Source of the DNA: Antedon mediterranea
Lineage: Eukaryota; Echinodermata; Crinoidea; Comatulida; Antedonidae
Direction: 5' to 3'
Assembly: GCF_964355755.1 (NCBI RefSeq)
Contig: NC_092679.1
Coordinates: forward strand, 5,148,001-5,212,000
DNA: 64,000 nucleotides
Position numbers and translations under genes: made by a program. Shown here piece by piece: positions 1 to 12,180 of this stretch (the first letter of the stretch is position 1; each line of letters starts with the position of its first letter). The notes under the pieces were generated by a model. The model saw only the letters and a program-made list of their open reading frames with translations, was not told where the DNA came from and searched no databases.

Positions 1-239
1 TTGAATTATGAGTAATAAAAAGATGTTTGTAAACAACATTTCTTATGAATATGAAACATAATCACTCAAGAGGTAATTCAAAGAAAGCACTTCAACATAA
101 AAGACAGAATTACAAAAGAAAAATAAGCATAAAAAATCATCAATGCTATATATTGATTTTACAGAGATAATATTGGATTAATAAGTACCTTGAAATTGAG
201 CCTGGAATAATAAACAATAGCCAGACATTGTACTTTTAC

Positions 240-560
240 AAGGTCACTCAAAGTTAATCCTGCCCTGGTCGGCTTTTATAATTGTTGGCCTAAATTATGA
301 CCGCTTTACTCTACGGCTTTTCCCCTTTGTCTTTGATTGTAATATTTTACTTTACCATCCGCGAATTCATTTCTCAAACCTCATGGTTTCTCTTTGTATG
401 TTAACCTAATGAGCTAATTCAGAGTATATTTTTAGAAATGCGGCCAGATGGCCGCAGGGAACTAATCTATCGGCGATCGTCACAAATAACCCATTATAAT
501 GCTTTTTATTCCCAATGGCTACATGAAGTATCAAATACGCTTTGCCCACATTTCCCCCAT
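240..560. promoter_or_regulatory. Higher-complexity island, candidate conserved noncoding element
   Basis: This block has clearly higher GC and word complexity than the surrounding AT-rich DNA and no open frame of note. It includes a CCTTTGTCTTTGAT run (SOX/TCF-like) and the palindrome with a central E-box at 439-456. An enhancer inside the inferred large intron is a plausible reading; conservation has not been tested. Confidence 0.3.
439..456. repeat. Perfect palindrome with central CAGATG E-box
   Basis: TGCGGCCAGATGGCCGCA has 8-nt arms around a 2-nt centre, and the middle is the E-box CAGATG bound by bHLH dimers. It is the most GC-rich word in the first 3 kb. Confidence 0.5.
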
Positions 561-2354
561 CAGTAACTCCATTCATGTACTTGAATAATTTAAATTTCCT
601 AATTGAAAGTCATAGCAAATTTTTTTATGAAAAGTATGGATCAAAACATTATTTTGCTATCACTTACTACTTTTTTTGAAAATCACTAATAAATATTGTG
701 GGAATATTTTAACTTGTGCCTACTTCCAGATATCCTGGCAAAACTCAGGCATTTACACAACAACAATGTTATTACCAAATTAATATTACATTAATTATGA
801 CTTATATATAAACTATTATTATTACAAAAATGGAAAAAAGGTTTCCAAGAACAGAATTTTGTTTTTAGACCAATGGGATTTATTGCATACCCCAGACTTA
901 ATTAAATTACCCTTAAAAAATGAATGAATAAATAAATCAACTTCATGATACTTCATCAGAATAATTTGGTAATCTTTTTATTATATTCAAAATATAGTTT
1001 TTATAATCAAATTATGTAAATTTTTAATTCCATGAAAAGTAATTTAAATGCAATATCAATTAAAATCATCCTACTCCACACAATTTATAACAAATTGCTG
1101 TATTGTCAAAGCATGAATATCAATGTATAGGCAAACCCAAGGTCTCAAAGTTTCACAAATCATTTTAAATTTCTAATTAACATCTTCACTTTATTTAGAT
1201 ATTTTAGAGTTAATCAATTTAAACCTTTTTTCATATGTCATATTTTGTAATGTTGTTATGTCAAAATAAACTTAAATCTTTTTAAATAAGTCTAGCATTG
1301 CCCGTTTTCACTGAAACTAGAAGAAAAAGCAAAAACTATGAGAACAACTTAGAAGGTCAACAAGTTTATCTTTCAAACCATTCATCTACATATTTTTTTC
1401 CCTAAAACTAATCACCTATCAGAAAAATGTGACATTAAAGCCATGAAAAGAGAAAGATTGACAGAGAATAAAACTAGAGATGATGTATGATGATCAACTG
1501 GGTGACCCTCTAAAATACCAACTAGATACTGTAATTGGTGTAGGTTTTATGTGTGTCTGGTCAAAGAAAAACAGAACACTTTCAAATCATGTCAGTATTT
1601 AAAAAAAATATTAAAATTAGGTTACATTTACTTTGCTTTGACCATTTTAACCTGAAGATTAGCGTGTTCATGATAGTATGGATGATGCTGATATGCTTTT
1701 AGGCAAAATGTACTGTATTTGCGAGACACGGAGAACGATTTTTGATGGATGTACAAACGGTCAGAGGGAATGGGAACTCATTCTAGAATGAGTAAAACCC
1801 ATTTACTGTATCAACAAATTAAATGGACTATCGGAAAATATGATATTAAAAAAAAAAGAAACTTGAAAACCAGATTCCAATGAGATAAAGAGAACAATAT
1901 TTGATTGAAGAAATGCAGAATTGCAGTGTATGTGAACAATCAAAGTAGTGAATTTTTAAAAACAGTTTTAATAATTGCTTATACCCACTAGTACAGATAT
2001 TACAAATTATGATAAAATAATTTAATAAATTTATTCAAAATAACTGAAATATGAATGTTTTTTACTTGATTTTTTATATTTCTATTTATATATATGCCTC
2101 CAACTTTTGTAATGTTTTATTGATATTCTGGTTTATAACAAGCAACCAATTTTGTTTTTATAACTGTTTGTGAAAACATAATAAAGTTAACTTGAATTTT
2201 AAAATATATATATTTATTAAATATTTTAGAAAAATTGAAATTTTAAAACGAAATATAAATAAGAAATATTAATGATTGAATATACAAAATATTCATATTG
2301 AGATACTACAGTAGTATTGACTTTGTTCCCATTGAGTTTTTTAAGACTCACTCT
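561..2354. other. AT-rich DNA, no feature recognised
   Basis: Long A/T runs and short microsatellite-like stretches; stops in all frames. I see no gene, RNA or recognisable mobile element. Confidence 0.6.
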
Positions 2355-2392
2355 CAACATCTAGGGAGAATTAAAATTCTCCCTAGATGTTG
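2355..2392. repeat. Perfect 18-nt inverted repeat with 2-nt loop
   Basis: CAACATCTAGGGAGAATT is followed by AA and then its exact reverse complement. The loop is too short for a canonical microRNA precursor. An identically proportioned hairpin occurs at 63295-63332. Confidence 0.85.
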
Positions 2393-3869
2393 TGCTATTA
2401 GAGCATATCTATTGATAAAATCAGACAAAAAAAAAATCAATTCAGAAGCTTTTGATATGCCGCCCAAGCTTGGCAGAATAATTTGATATTATCCATCTAG
2501 GATCATAGGGAGATAGGGGATAGAATAATTATTATCTATTATCATAATAATGTATGCTTGAAAAATCAGAAAAATGTAAGAAATAAGAAGTTTAATGACA
2601 CTAAAGAAACATTGGGTTTGAGGTAATTCTAAGTCATTTTAAAACAGATATTTGTATACCGGAATTATCAAACTTGTACAATAAAAAGATATATCTAGAT
2701 GTACTGTAAATTAAGGATAAAATGAAATGGACTAAGGAGACAACCATTCCCGGAATACATTGTAACATAACATAACAATCGAAACTTAAAGACATTCTCA
2801 ATAATAAGTTGTATTCCTTCTTGGAAACAAATGGTTTACTGGAAAAAAATGTTTATGTAACAATACAATAATGAATAATGTAACAACTATCCAAATGTTA
2901 AAAGGATTAAAATGCATTATTATAGTATAAATTGATAAAGTAATTACTACATGATAGTGATACTATGGTGCATAATTAAATACATTATATAAATTAAAGA
3001 TGAAATCTAATTTATACTGGTATACCATTACCACTAACATACATTTACACAAAAAATTGTTATCACCAGAAGATTCGTTTAAAATGTTATTTGAAAAAGG
3101 TAATTGTATAATTATGGAACTTTCTACCTAACAAAATAACAAATAATCTTTATGATATGACAGTATCAACTTTCAAATCACAAATTTCAAAACTTTAATT
3201 TTAATTCAAAACTAAATCTAATTAATGCTCAATGATTAAAACTTTTTTTATCTTGTTTCAAAATCTCAATTATTTATGTTTTAACTTTTAAATGTACTTC
3301 TTTAATTGTTTTAATTTGATTTTGATAATTTTAGGTTTAATTTTATATTTTCTTTTGTCCATTTATATACTGTATTTTGTTTACATTTATGTAGTTAAGA
3401 ACTGAACCACTTTGGAAATCAGTACATTGTATTGAAAGTGTATTTCAGAATAAAGAAAGATTAAATAAATAATTCAACTTCATGTTTTGGGAGCTACAGT
3501 ACCAGCGACCGTACAGTAGGTTTACCCCATTAAAAAAAAAAGGATTTATTCATTTCATCTCCATTTATTCTATCATTTGAACTTAATGCATAAATACATG
3601 GACAGTTTTAAAAATTATAAAAAAAAGGACAAAACTTTGACAAAATATAACATCATCAGATTTGTATAATAAGGTAAGATAAATTAAACAAATTTCATAA
3701 GAAATTGAATATAAATCTAGAATAATCCAATAAAAAATATGTACATACCATAAAGTCTTAGAACATATTGTTGAATCATGTGAGCGTGCTCAATGGAGGA
3801 AAACATTCTTAATTCAAGTTTTCAAAAACTGACCCTCTTTAGAGAAAAGAGATGGTATTTAATAGAGTT
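2393..3869. other. AT-rich DNA, no feature recognised
   Basis: Low-complexity AT-rich sequence with dense stops. No exon, RNA gene or element boundary identified. Confidence 0.6.
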
Positions 3870-4015
3870 TGGCCACTCCTACCTTATGGAGGTCACTGGG
3901 GTTGTCCATTCGCGGACCACTTAGCCCCTTGCTATTGGCATCATCCAACCAGCAGGCCAGTTGCCCTGGCCACTCCTCCTGTTTACCTAGGTCAGTTGCA
4001 GTCACTAAGTAAACT
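3870..4015. promoter_or_regulatory. Higher-GC island, candidate regulatory element
   Basis: About 145 bp of markedly higher GC, including GGCCAGTTGCCCTGGCCACTC, which contains a local inverted GGCCA/TGGCC pair. Flanks are AT-rich. No long frame. The role is unproven. Confidence 0.25.
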
Positions 4016-4284
4016 GTGACATACCTAAGACTATAAATTATGTCTAATCCATAGAAATTATCTGTGAGGGTTTTGACTGGCCTTCCTATAGTAAATTATT
4101 CAAAATGTAACATATGGTTTCAAAATGGTGACAATGTTGGGGATAAAGGTAAACAAAACAATGTTGATAGTTTGATAATTGTCATAATACATTTATTATA
4201 GGCAATGATATTAATAATGATGAACTGATGGTAACATTTAAAAATTATAATTTTATGATAACCATTCTTACATGTGGTCATGTT

Positions 4285-4508
4285 GTACCTGGTACAAAGC
4301 TATGGTATAATGTTGGTTAAAGCACTTCAAGGGTCCTGGGTTCAAGTCCGGTCACATGTCATGATTTTTTCTAAGGTAAAAATTACAACTCCACTCCCAA
4401 AGACTTGTAATAGAGCATCTTGTGTATATGTTTGTGAACCTCTCTCTGAGGGTCCCTAATGATCAGCAATTGCTGGATGGATCATCCTCATTAAATATGG
4501 TAAAAAAA
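4285..4508 (+). mobile_element. tRNA-derived SINE, copy A
   Basis: A pol III B box GGTTCAAGTCC lies at 4339-4349, preceded by an A-box-like TGGTTAAAGCAC. The body includes CTGAGGGTCCCTAATGATCA then GCAATTGCTGGATGG (4461-4480 region) and ends in ATTAAATATGG plus an A-rich tail. The body is nearly the same as the copy at 28462-28750 on the opposite strand, which defines a dispersed family. I found no clear target duplication here, so the 5' boundary is approximate. Mobilisation would depend on a LINE reverse transcriptase supplied in trans. Confidence 0.72.
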
Positions 4509-4800
4509 GGTATGTAAAAGTAAAACCATAATTTTAGCAAGATCAAATATTCTCCTTTAAATTAATAGCAGGATAATGATACATGTTTAATCACAATTCC
4601 ATTTCTCAGGTAACAACAAAAATGGTTGAAATGTGGTGTTTATACTGTACTAAAGGGAGCTAAAAGGCCTACAAGTTGTCAGAATCTAATTTTCATCTTA
4701 TCCTATTTCTTTCTAATGTAACCAAATCTGATATAACTACTAAGTAAAACAAGCTAAAGCAGCATGGATATTATATACCACTTGGAAAATCCATTAGTGA

Positions 4801-4985
4801 AACTGACCAATAGCAGTGGTCAAACTGTCAACCAATCAAATTAGTTGACCATAACTTAAGAAGTACTTAGCCAATCAGTAGACAAGTTGACTGACCAATT
4901 GGAATGTGTTAGCACTGAAACCAGTCAAGTGGTCAATTCAACTGACCAATCAAACTGTTACAACATTTGACCAATAAGAAACTAG
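4801..4985 (+). promoter_or_regulatory. Cluster of six same-strand CCAAT motifs in a cryptic repeat
   Basis: CCAAT occurs at 4807, 4832, 4871, 4895, 4946 and 4971, all on the plus strand and mostly as (T)GACCAATNA. The words GTCAAACTG/TCAAACTGT and TTGAC also recur, so this may be a decayed tandem repeat rather than a selected NF-Y cluster. Confidence 0.45.
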
Positions 4986-4989
4986 TTGA

Positions 4990-7089
4990 TAGAAAAGTAT
5001 TTTATTATTACACTGTAATGAATATAACAAGTCAATAGAAAACTAAGTTTTTTTTCATTCATTCAGAAAAATTAATTACATTCTGCATTTAGCAAAATAT
5101 ATGGTACACATGTTGAACATTTTAAATGTAATAGAAACATGGGAGGCTACATGATATGTTATATGTTTATAATTACATTATTTTGTGGTTGAATAGGTTT
5201 AATACCTAACATTAGAACATATTTTGTCTGTCCCAATTCTGTTTTATTGAAATGACCAAGACATGTCATGGTCTAATTACTAAAGTTAGAAAAGTAATAA
5301 ATAACATTTCAATTTATTAAATGGTTTACAACATCTGGGTCATTGTTATATTGTTTCTGGTTAAAATGCTGTAATGAATGTAGGCCAGGCTGTCCTATTT
5401 CATGACCAATGGAACCGACGACGTAGCCTACAAACGGGCAACAAAAAGCATAACTTTTTATGTACGTCGATTTAACAGCCAAACCCCATCTGGGATGCAT
5501 GTTATAAATGATGTATAAAATAATCACATTAAATTCTCTGTGGTTAGAGAAAATGGAGCACATTTCGCCTGTCCTAATTTTAATGGTTCACTGACCAATA
5601 AGACCGGCATGCCCTAGTTGGCACGACACAAAATAGAACAGACACAAAATGGAACAGACGCTAATGGCAAACATCGTAAATTACTGAAACATACTGTACT
5701 TTGTAGCACAAGTGACCACATAGCATTTATCTGGGACATGATGTTACATCATTGCCTTTTCACTGTCATGCTGCATTTATGATACTAGACAAAATCCCTA
5801 AGCAAGTTCAACATCGGGGGCAGCATATAGTGGGGTTCAATGACAGATGCAACAAATATTATCTGGACCTGGACTTTAAAGGAAAACGACGACGACGACG
5901 AAGGGAAAAAATGTTGTTACACAGGCCTAATAACCTAAATACATTTGCACATGGGATTAACATCAACTTAACTTAAAATGAAAGAGACATTATTTATTTA
6001 GCTACATTTTATATTTATAACTTACTGGATCTACATAGTAATATGACCTAATTGTCTACCATACGGTATGAATACATTCTGTATACATTTTACACATTCA
6101 TTTTATTCGCTGTAATTTATGAATTTGATTTAATGTGGACAATTTTATAAGCTATTATAAAAAACAAAATGGAGCTATATCTGCTACAGTTTGTTTAGTA
6201 AAAGCTCTCTGAGACAAGCATTATAAATTAATTTTTTTTTTTAAAGCAATCATTAAATATTGTGATTCTTCAATTCTAATCAAAAACAATTATTAATTGA
6301 TATTTTAGAAATTTTGAAAATTACCAATACCATTGACATACTAATCTATGGGTACAAGCCCATCCTCCTATGAACATTTAATCATGACCATATACTAGAA
6401 TAGGAATATACATATTTTCAAATAAATAAATTATTATTTAAAAAATTGTCATCAACATAAATAATGTAAAATTATGATTTCATATTTCGGAAAATAATCT
6501 TTTAAAACAATGTTTAATTATCTGCTTACACAAAGAGAACAGATTGCCGAGAGCAATAGGAATAATGAGGAGTTTACAAGAACTGGGATAAGAAGAAAAA
6601 CAGAAGTAATTATTTACCTGTATTTTTATTCAGCAATGCAGTATTACAGGTAAATTCCATATTGTTATATAACAGTGAATATCTAACAACATAAGTCTTA
6701 TGTTTTACTTTGAGGGGAAGGAAAAAGGTTAGGTTCGGAAGAGGGAGAAGGTTGGAACAGTATTAAACAGTTAGTCTGCTTTCAATTATGAAATGATAAA
6801 TTCCTAAAATGTTGTTTAATTAAAATTGTTACCTTTTGAATGTAGTATACATCATTTAATTACATCTACAGTAAACCATAAATAAATCTTTATATTTTAA
6901 TATTTATTCATTGTATTATGAAAAAAGTATATGTTATAAAAGCTATAATTTAAAGTCTATGTATTTTGTTAAATGAATGCAAATCATTAAAAAGCATGCT
7001 TTTATATTGTGAACTAAGATTAAGAAACGATTAAATATTAAATACAAAAGAAATAATTTGCAAGTTAAATTTGAGATTAAAACACAAAT
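4990..7089. other. Mostly AT-rich DNA; short repeated words near 5580-5660
   Basis: Apart from a twice-repeated CACAAAATRGAACAGAC and further ATGACCAAT words (5400-5600), I see nothing. The short frames at 5309-5563 (-) and 5752-5976 (+) have no recognisable domain. Confidence 0.5.
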
Positions 7090-7400
7090 ATGAAGCCAAA
7101 TAAATGTCCTTCGTTCATTGGCTTAACAATCAAGAGAAACCTAGACCCTTAGGCACAACTTTAGAAAGAATCATGTAGAGATGCTTAAAGCGGCTAGCCA
7201 ATGTTGATTAAGGCTGAGAGGGGGAAAAGAACCTAGCAACTCCAAGGGTGCCAAGTATAAAGGTCATCTCCATTGACCCTCTACGTTGGGTTCCTTGCTT
7301 GCTGATTGGTCTACGGCCTCTTGTTGTACAGTTGACAATTTCAATACCTTCAACAATCATGGCTAACTGACCGACGTCGACGCCATTGTGGAATAATGTT
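7090..7400. promoter_or_regulatory. Higher-complexity island, candidate regulatory element
   Basis: A GC-elevated block with CCAAT-type words (AGCCAATG, GATTGG), GACGTCGACG, and an inverted nuclear-receptor half-site pair: AGGTCA at 7261-7266 and TGACCC at 7274-7279. No frame with recognisable protein. Candidate intronic enhancer. Confidence 0.3.
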
Positions 7401-9659
7401 TTTAAGGGATTTTTGAATCAATCAAGCTTTATTTAAATTTATGAAGTCTTATGAATATGAGATTTCATTTACGTAAAGCTTGAATTATTACAATCAAACT
7501 ATGCTCTACAACATGTTATAGTTAAAAATTAATATTAAAAATTAAACTACTTAATTCTTCATCTAGATTTAAATAAATGGAAATGCTATTTATTTTTTTC
7601 CCTTACTAAGACTGGTTATTGAAAGTAAACATTGAAAATAAATATAATTAATCTAAGTATTAAAGATGGAAACAAAATATTACATACATTAAAACCTTTT
7701 CATTCATTTTAAGTCAGAATAAAAATGTTTCAAAATTTGCCTTTATAATTTGCCTAAAAGACATATTTTACATCAAATTTTGTTTACCATTTAAAGGAAA
7801 AGTACTAGGTTACACTAGTTCCAATGCTTTAAAAAAATGTCATGATTTTGCCAGTCATAGTTTTTATTGCATGAATGGCATTTCCCAGTGCAAGTAGCAG
7901 ATTGCACAGGCCTGGACAAAATGAACCAAAATCGGTCAATTAATCCAATTCAGTAGGAAAAAATAGTACTAAACATGTGTCAGCCCAAATAGGGTTGCGG
8001 ATAACAAGACACACTCCCCTGCGACATTGTTTCATGACTTATTTGGACGCATAAAATGAATTCATGCTGTAAATCATTGAAAGAAAACGTGACCAACAAA
8101 CGTGGGACTTTCGTCTCCCTCGGCATCTAGAACCTTCATATGAAATTACGTAAATGAATGACGGGACCGAAAGCAGTTAATGTGAAAAAGGATTTGGGGA
8201 GCTAACCTCGCAATTGTAGATTTCACAAGGGAACTGTTAACCATCCTTCAAGGATTGTGAAATGTTGAATTTCTTTTATTGGTTTTTCTGTCTGTTTCAG
8301 GTAATTGACCAATTGCTAAAATGTGATTTCCAGATTTTATTAATTGTAAACATGCTCTTTACAAGTATATTATGTAAGTGACTTAAGTTAAATCCAAGAA
8401 TACAAATAATGAGGTGTTCTACAAAAACCAAAAAAAAGGTAATCTTCCTAGTTTCCTTTCCACATGATTCTTAAAGGAGAAACCCTTATTTTAAAAATTA
8501 CCCGTGTCTGACTAGAATGTTAGAGGGTGCATGACTACATTAAATTCAGCAAATCATTTTATTTTACCTTCATAAAATTTCACCAAAAAAAATGTTCAAA
8601 AAGACAATGCGGCCTATGGAATTTATTGAGAGAAATATCTTTTTTTGGTACTTGCTATGAATGAGTGAGAATGCTCACATGAAATATGAATATACTCAAT
8701 CAATAAATTCTAATGTCCTTTGGTTGAAAGTTTCTATTTATGTAGAACAAAAAATTAATGAAAGACCACCAGGAGTATTTAAATTCAATTTCACCTATTT
8801 AGAAATAGTTTAACTTCGCATGCGCAAATGTACTCTAAAATCACGTTTCGCAAAAACGTACTTCTTAGTGTCACTGATGGGATTTGTTTCTAAGATTGAA
8901 TAATAATTGTCTTAAAAATATATCTGCGAAAAAAATAATTCATTTTTAATCGTTACATTTTATACAAAATGAGGCAAATAAACAAACAAAAAAATATTAA
9001 AACTGCGATTCTGTTTTCGTAGGCATGCGTAATACATACAACTCCATGTATTCATAAATTTTATTATTAGCATTTGCGACAGGTCTAACTTGGTAAATTA
9101 TCGCGCAACTGACGCTGTAAAATTTAAATTTGAAAATCTTAATGAAATGCAACGTATACTTGACATTCATAGAACGAACATGAATCTTCTTTATGAATAA
9201 CTACTTCTCGTGCAGTAGGACAACACGCGAACAAAATTAAATTATGAATTTTGAATCGTCTATGTCAAATCGTATTTTCAAAACATGAAATATGTCATGG
9301 GGACGAGGTCAAATGCAGGCACTGTCCTTTAAAAATAAATTTGCCGACCGTACGATTATAAATTCGAACACATTCCCAGCAATAAAAAAAAACCGCTCGA
9401 ATGCAAGGATGCATCACGTTCGCAAACCGATGGTGTACTTTTTAAATGATAAAAACATGGGTGGGGATTAACTTAAAGTAACTAATTTTATTGTTATTGG
9501 AATTCTTTATTGAATAAGTTTTAATTCAAAATATTTGACAGAGTGGTTTTTTTGGCACTGGATATTGTTTATGACCGGAGGTTTATCAATGTACCCCAGT
9601 CTTATCAAGACCTTGGAAAACACTCACATACATGGAATTTAAGTTGAAAAATGATCGGG
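7401..9659. other. AT-rich DNA with a weak complexity rise at 8080-8240
   Basis: No gene or element recognised. The 8080-8240 part (GACTTTCGTCTCCC and following) is richer in unique words but has no identifiable motif set. Confidence 0.5.
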
Positions 9660-10380
9660 CGACAGAATCCGAACATATGTCCTTACAACAAATCATTAAC
9701 AAGCGATTCCAATGACCTCACAATTACGACTACTGCGCATTTGAATCGAATAATTTATTAAAAATTTATCTTAAGATCTTTGAATAAGGTGCAATTTCAT
9801 TAATCAATTGATTTGCAACCCAGAAGACAAGGTCAAAAACGTCATAGGATAACATTTTTAAATTGTCTGACGCCGTACAACAACTGGTGATAAATGTTTT
9901 CATCCGCAATGACCTACTGGCAAATAAGAGCACCCCGATCGTTATCACGCATGAAAACTGAAAGTTTTCGTTGTTTATCGATGGACTTAAATAGTAACCA
10001 AAGTGGGCCTCTGTTGTTATAGGGTTTAAGCAGCAGGATTTTAACATTGATAACACTATGGACAGATGTGATAGATAAGTGTAGGGTGATATGATACGCT
10101 GACCCAAATAAATGTTTTGATAACATATTTAATGCCACCAACTGTCATGAAATCTTTGAATGTTGAAATGTAAAAACATTTTGATGTTAAAATCATGGCG
10201 TGTTTTTGAAGCACAATGGCCAAGTCAGCCATTGTGAATTATCAAGCTTTGCTGCAAAAAAATCTCTTGGTCATGACGAAGGTTGAGTGTTTAGCCTCGT
10301 TGGCCAATCACACGGCAAAGGGGAAGGTGAATACGTCTACTAATCAGGCCCAGGATTATGGGGTTACATTCAAGGCATAG
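9660..10380. promoter_or_regulatory. Large high-complexity island, candidate enhancer with paired SOX sites
   Basis: About 700 bp of near-unique, GC-elevated sequence without repeats. The minus frame at 9766-10107 has no recognisable domain. The right half holds an inverted pair of SOX motifs (10212-10236) and CCAAT words. Among the islands in the inferred intron this is one of the strongest candidates for conserved regulatory DNA; cross-species comparison is needed to show constraint. Confidence 0.35.
10212..10236. promoter_or_regulatory. Inverted pair of SOX motifs (CACAATGG / CCATTGTG)
   Basis: CACAATGG at 10212-10219 and its exact reverse complement at 10229-10236 are separated by 9 bp. 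Each contains the HMG-box consensus ACAATGG. Opposed SOX sites are a known arrangement for SOX dimers, though usually with shorter spacing. Confidence 0.45.
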
Positions 10381-11735
10381 AATTATTTTCCTGTGGGATA
10401 TTATCTATGTAATGTAGGCTTTTGTGTTCTTTTAAATAGAATTCAAAAAATACATAATAAAGATTCCTTTCATATTCAAAATTCAGTTTCCTAAAACGGC
10501 CACGAAAACAGAGAAAAGATCTCGCCAACAATGGGGTCAAAATCATGCATAATTAGATCAGCCGTCGCAACAATTATATTCCACGTAGGGAGGTCATGTT
10601 TTATGAAGCGAAAACAATATTCGTTGAATATTTTGTTTAGATTAGATGCATATCTACCACAAATGACATATCTATAATGATAGGTATACTGTATATCGTA
10701 TGTCCTCGGGAACGAAATGTTAGAATGATGTTTAACATTACGTACATTATTGCCTACAATGTGTCCAAATGTATAATTCATGTTTAATTGTACTTGTATC
10801 GTATAGTCCAGTTATGGCAAAGAAATTAGTACAGATGTCTCTGCAAAATTTTTATACTTAAGTGGATTCTGTACTTTATGTGTAAAGTTATGTCTCATGG
10901 CCGTTTTATGCGAACATGGTGATAAATTAGTCCACTACGTCACATAGATATTAGTTTTTTCTAGAGCAATGATTCTATAAATTCATTCCGATTCACCGAC
11001 CCCTAATTTATGTAGCAGCTACGGAGTGAAGTGGATTGCTCACTAATAGGGACAAAAAAGTGCACATTGTCAGAGGTCAAAGCAGCTTTAATTGGAAATA
11101 AAACTGTTTATTGCTAACTAACTATAATAGCAACTTAAAAATAAAATCAGATCATTAAACTTCTAGTAAAACATCTTTTTATTACATTTCAGGATACAAC
11201 AAATAATTTAAAAAATTGAAACATTCTGCTATAATAATAATATTAATGCTAATGTAGAACAATTTATGAATTTGATTTATTATTATCAATTTTGATAATA
11301 GCCCTGTATCTTCTTCCCTGCTGTATTCAAAACTTGAGTAGCCTAAATTGGGAATGTGTGTTTACCTCAAAGTAGAAACTGAAACTACAGTATGACATAC
11401 AGTACAGTAATATATTTTAGATTTGAACTTTTGAGGCAGAGAAAGATGACATGAGATGACATTCGTCGTATTGCATGTGCTGTGTAGTTGACAATGCATA
11501 TCTAAAATGTTGATAGAAATATAATGTTTACATTTCAACAGCTGAAATCCATAAGCAGTCACATTCTCTATGTTTACTCTTTGTTTTAGGGTTGCATAGC
11601 AACGAACGTTCTTCATAACTAATTTTTAGGCATCTTAACGTTCTTCATGATTCCACAGTAATATTCAAACATAAAAATAGGACATTATAAATTAAATGAT
11701 ATTTAAAATATAATCTAGTTTTTAAATAGCGTTGT
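10381..11735. other. No feature recognised
   Basis: Mixed to AT-rich sequence. The minus frames at 10491-10781 and 11362-11616 carry no domain signature and no convincing splice sites. Confidence 0.5.
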
Positions 11736-11853
11736 AGCACAAGGAACACATGGAGGAGAAAACTGGACAGAGGTGGAAGAAATTGCCCAGAACCGTGTGA
11801 GATGGAGATGTGTAGTTGATGGCCTATGCACTACTAGCTGTAACAAGGCTTAA
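11736..11853 (+). pseudogene. C-terminal fragment of a non-LTR retrotransposon reverse transcriptase
   Basis: From 11761 one frame reads NWTEVEEIAQNRVRWRC and then VVDGLCTTSCNKA before a stop at 11851. The pattern W..(V/A)..(L/I)AQ(D/N)R..WR..V..LCTT is the usual carboxy end of many LINE ORF2 proteins, downstream of the polymerase domain. Another frame just upstream (11736-11759) reads STRNTWRRK, the GTxRxTWRR element that precedes it in intact copies, so a short deletion or frameshift separates the two. It is followed by an AAGTAAGT-type tail. Clade not resolved; the copy is dead and severely 5'-truncated. Confidence 0.72.
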
Positions 11854-11921
11854 GAAAGTAAGTAAGGTTTTCAAATACATGGTGCACACATGTAACACTC
11901 TTGATACACATGATTTGACAA

Positions 11922-11930
11922 AGAGGGCGC
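11922..11930 (+). promoter_or_regulatory. CTCF-core-like word AGAGGGCGC
   Basis: Matches AGRKGGCRS, the core of the CTCF consensus, but the 5' part of the 14-mer is not matched. Confidence 0.25.
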
Positions 11931-11963
11931 AAAATCTGTAGCAAAAATGGTAAATGAAAGAAT

Positions 11964-12180
11964 TACACAAACCAGAAATGGTGTTGGTACCTTTCCTGGA
12001 AAATCAAACAATTAGCCTTTTTACCACAATGTGTGAGACAAACACCAAACGAAAAATGTTATTGGAACACCTTATCTGCCAATGAGACAGAAAACTATGG
12101 CGCCCTCTAGTGGAAACATCCCAATGTGCAACTGAGAATGTTGTAGATGAAGTGGGTTTAAAAAAATTGAATGCAACACA
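11964..12180. repeat. Dispersed repeat, copy 1 (carries a CTCF-like site)
   Basis: Begins ACACAAACCAGAAATGGTGT and ends near GGAAACATCCCAATGTGCAAC. Both ends recur in the same order at 26279-26470, so this is a diverged interspersed repeat of roughly 200 bp. I do not recognise the family. The overlapping minus frame at 12004-12231 is a by-product. Confidence 0.6.
12100..12113 (-). promoter_or_regulatory. Perfect 14-bp CTCF consensus match
   Basis: The minus strand reads CCACTAGAGGGCGC, matching every position of CCASYAGRKGGCRS. It lies inside a dispersed repeat, so it may have been carried here by transposition. Confidence 0.5.

Noticed and set aside
2298-2486. 62-codon frame over the 2355-2392 hairpin
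   Set aside because: Low-complexity and centred on an inverted repeat; no domain or splice context.
4285-4360. Possible tRNA gene (good B box)
   Set aside because: No acceptor stem or cloverleaf; the sequence continues into a body shared with 28462-28750, so it is a SINE head.
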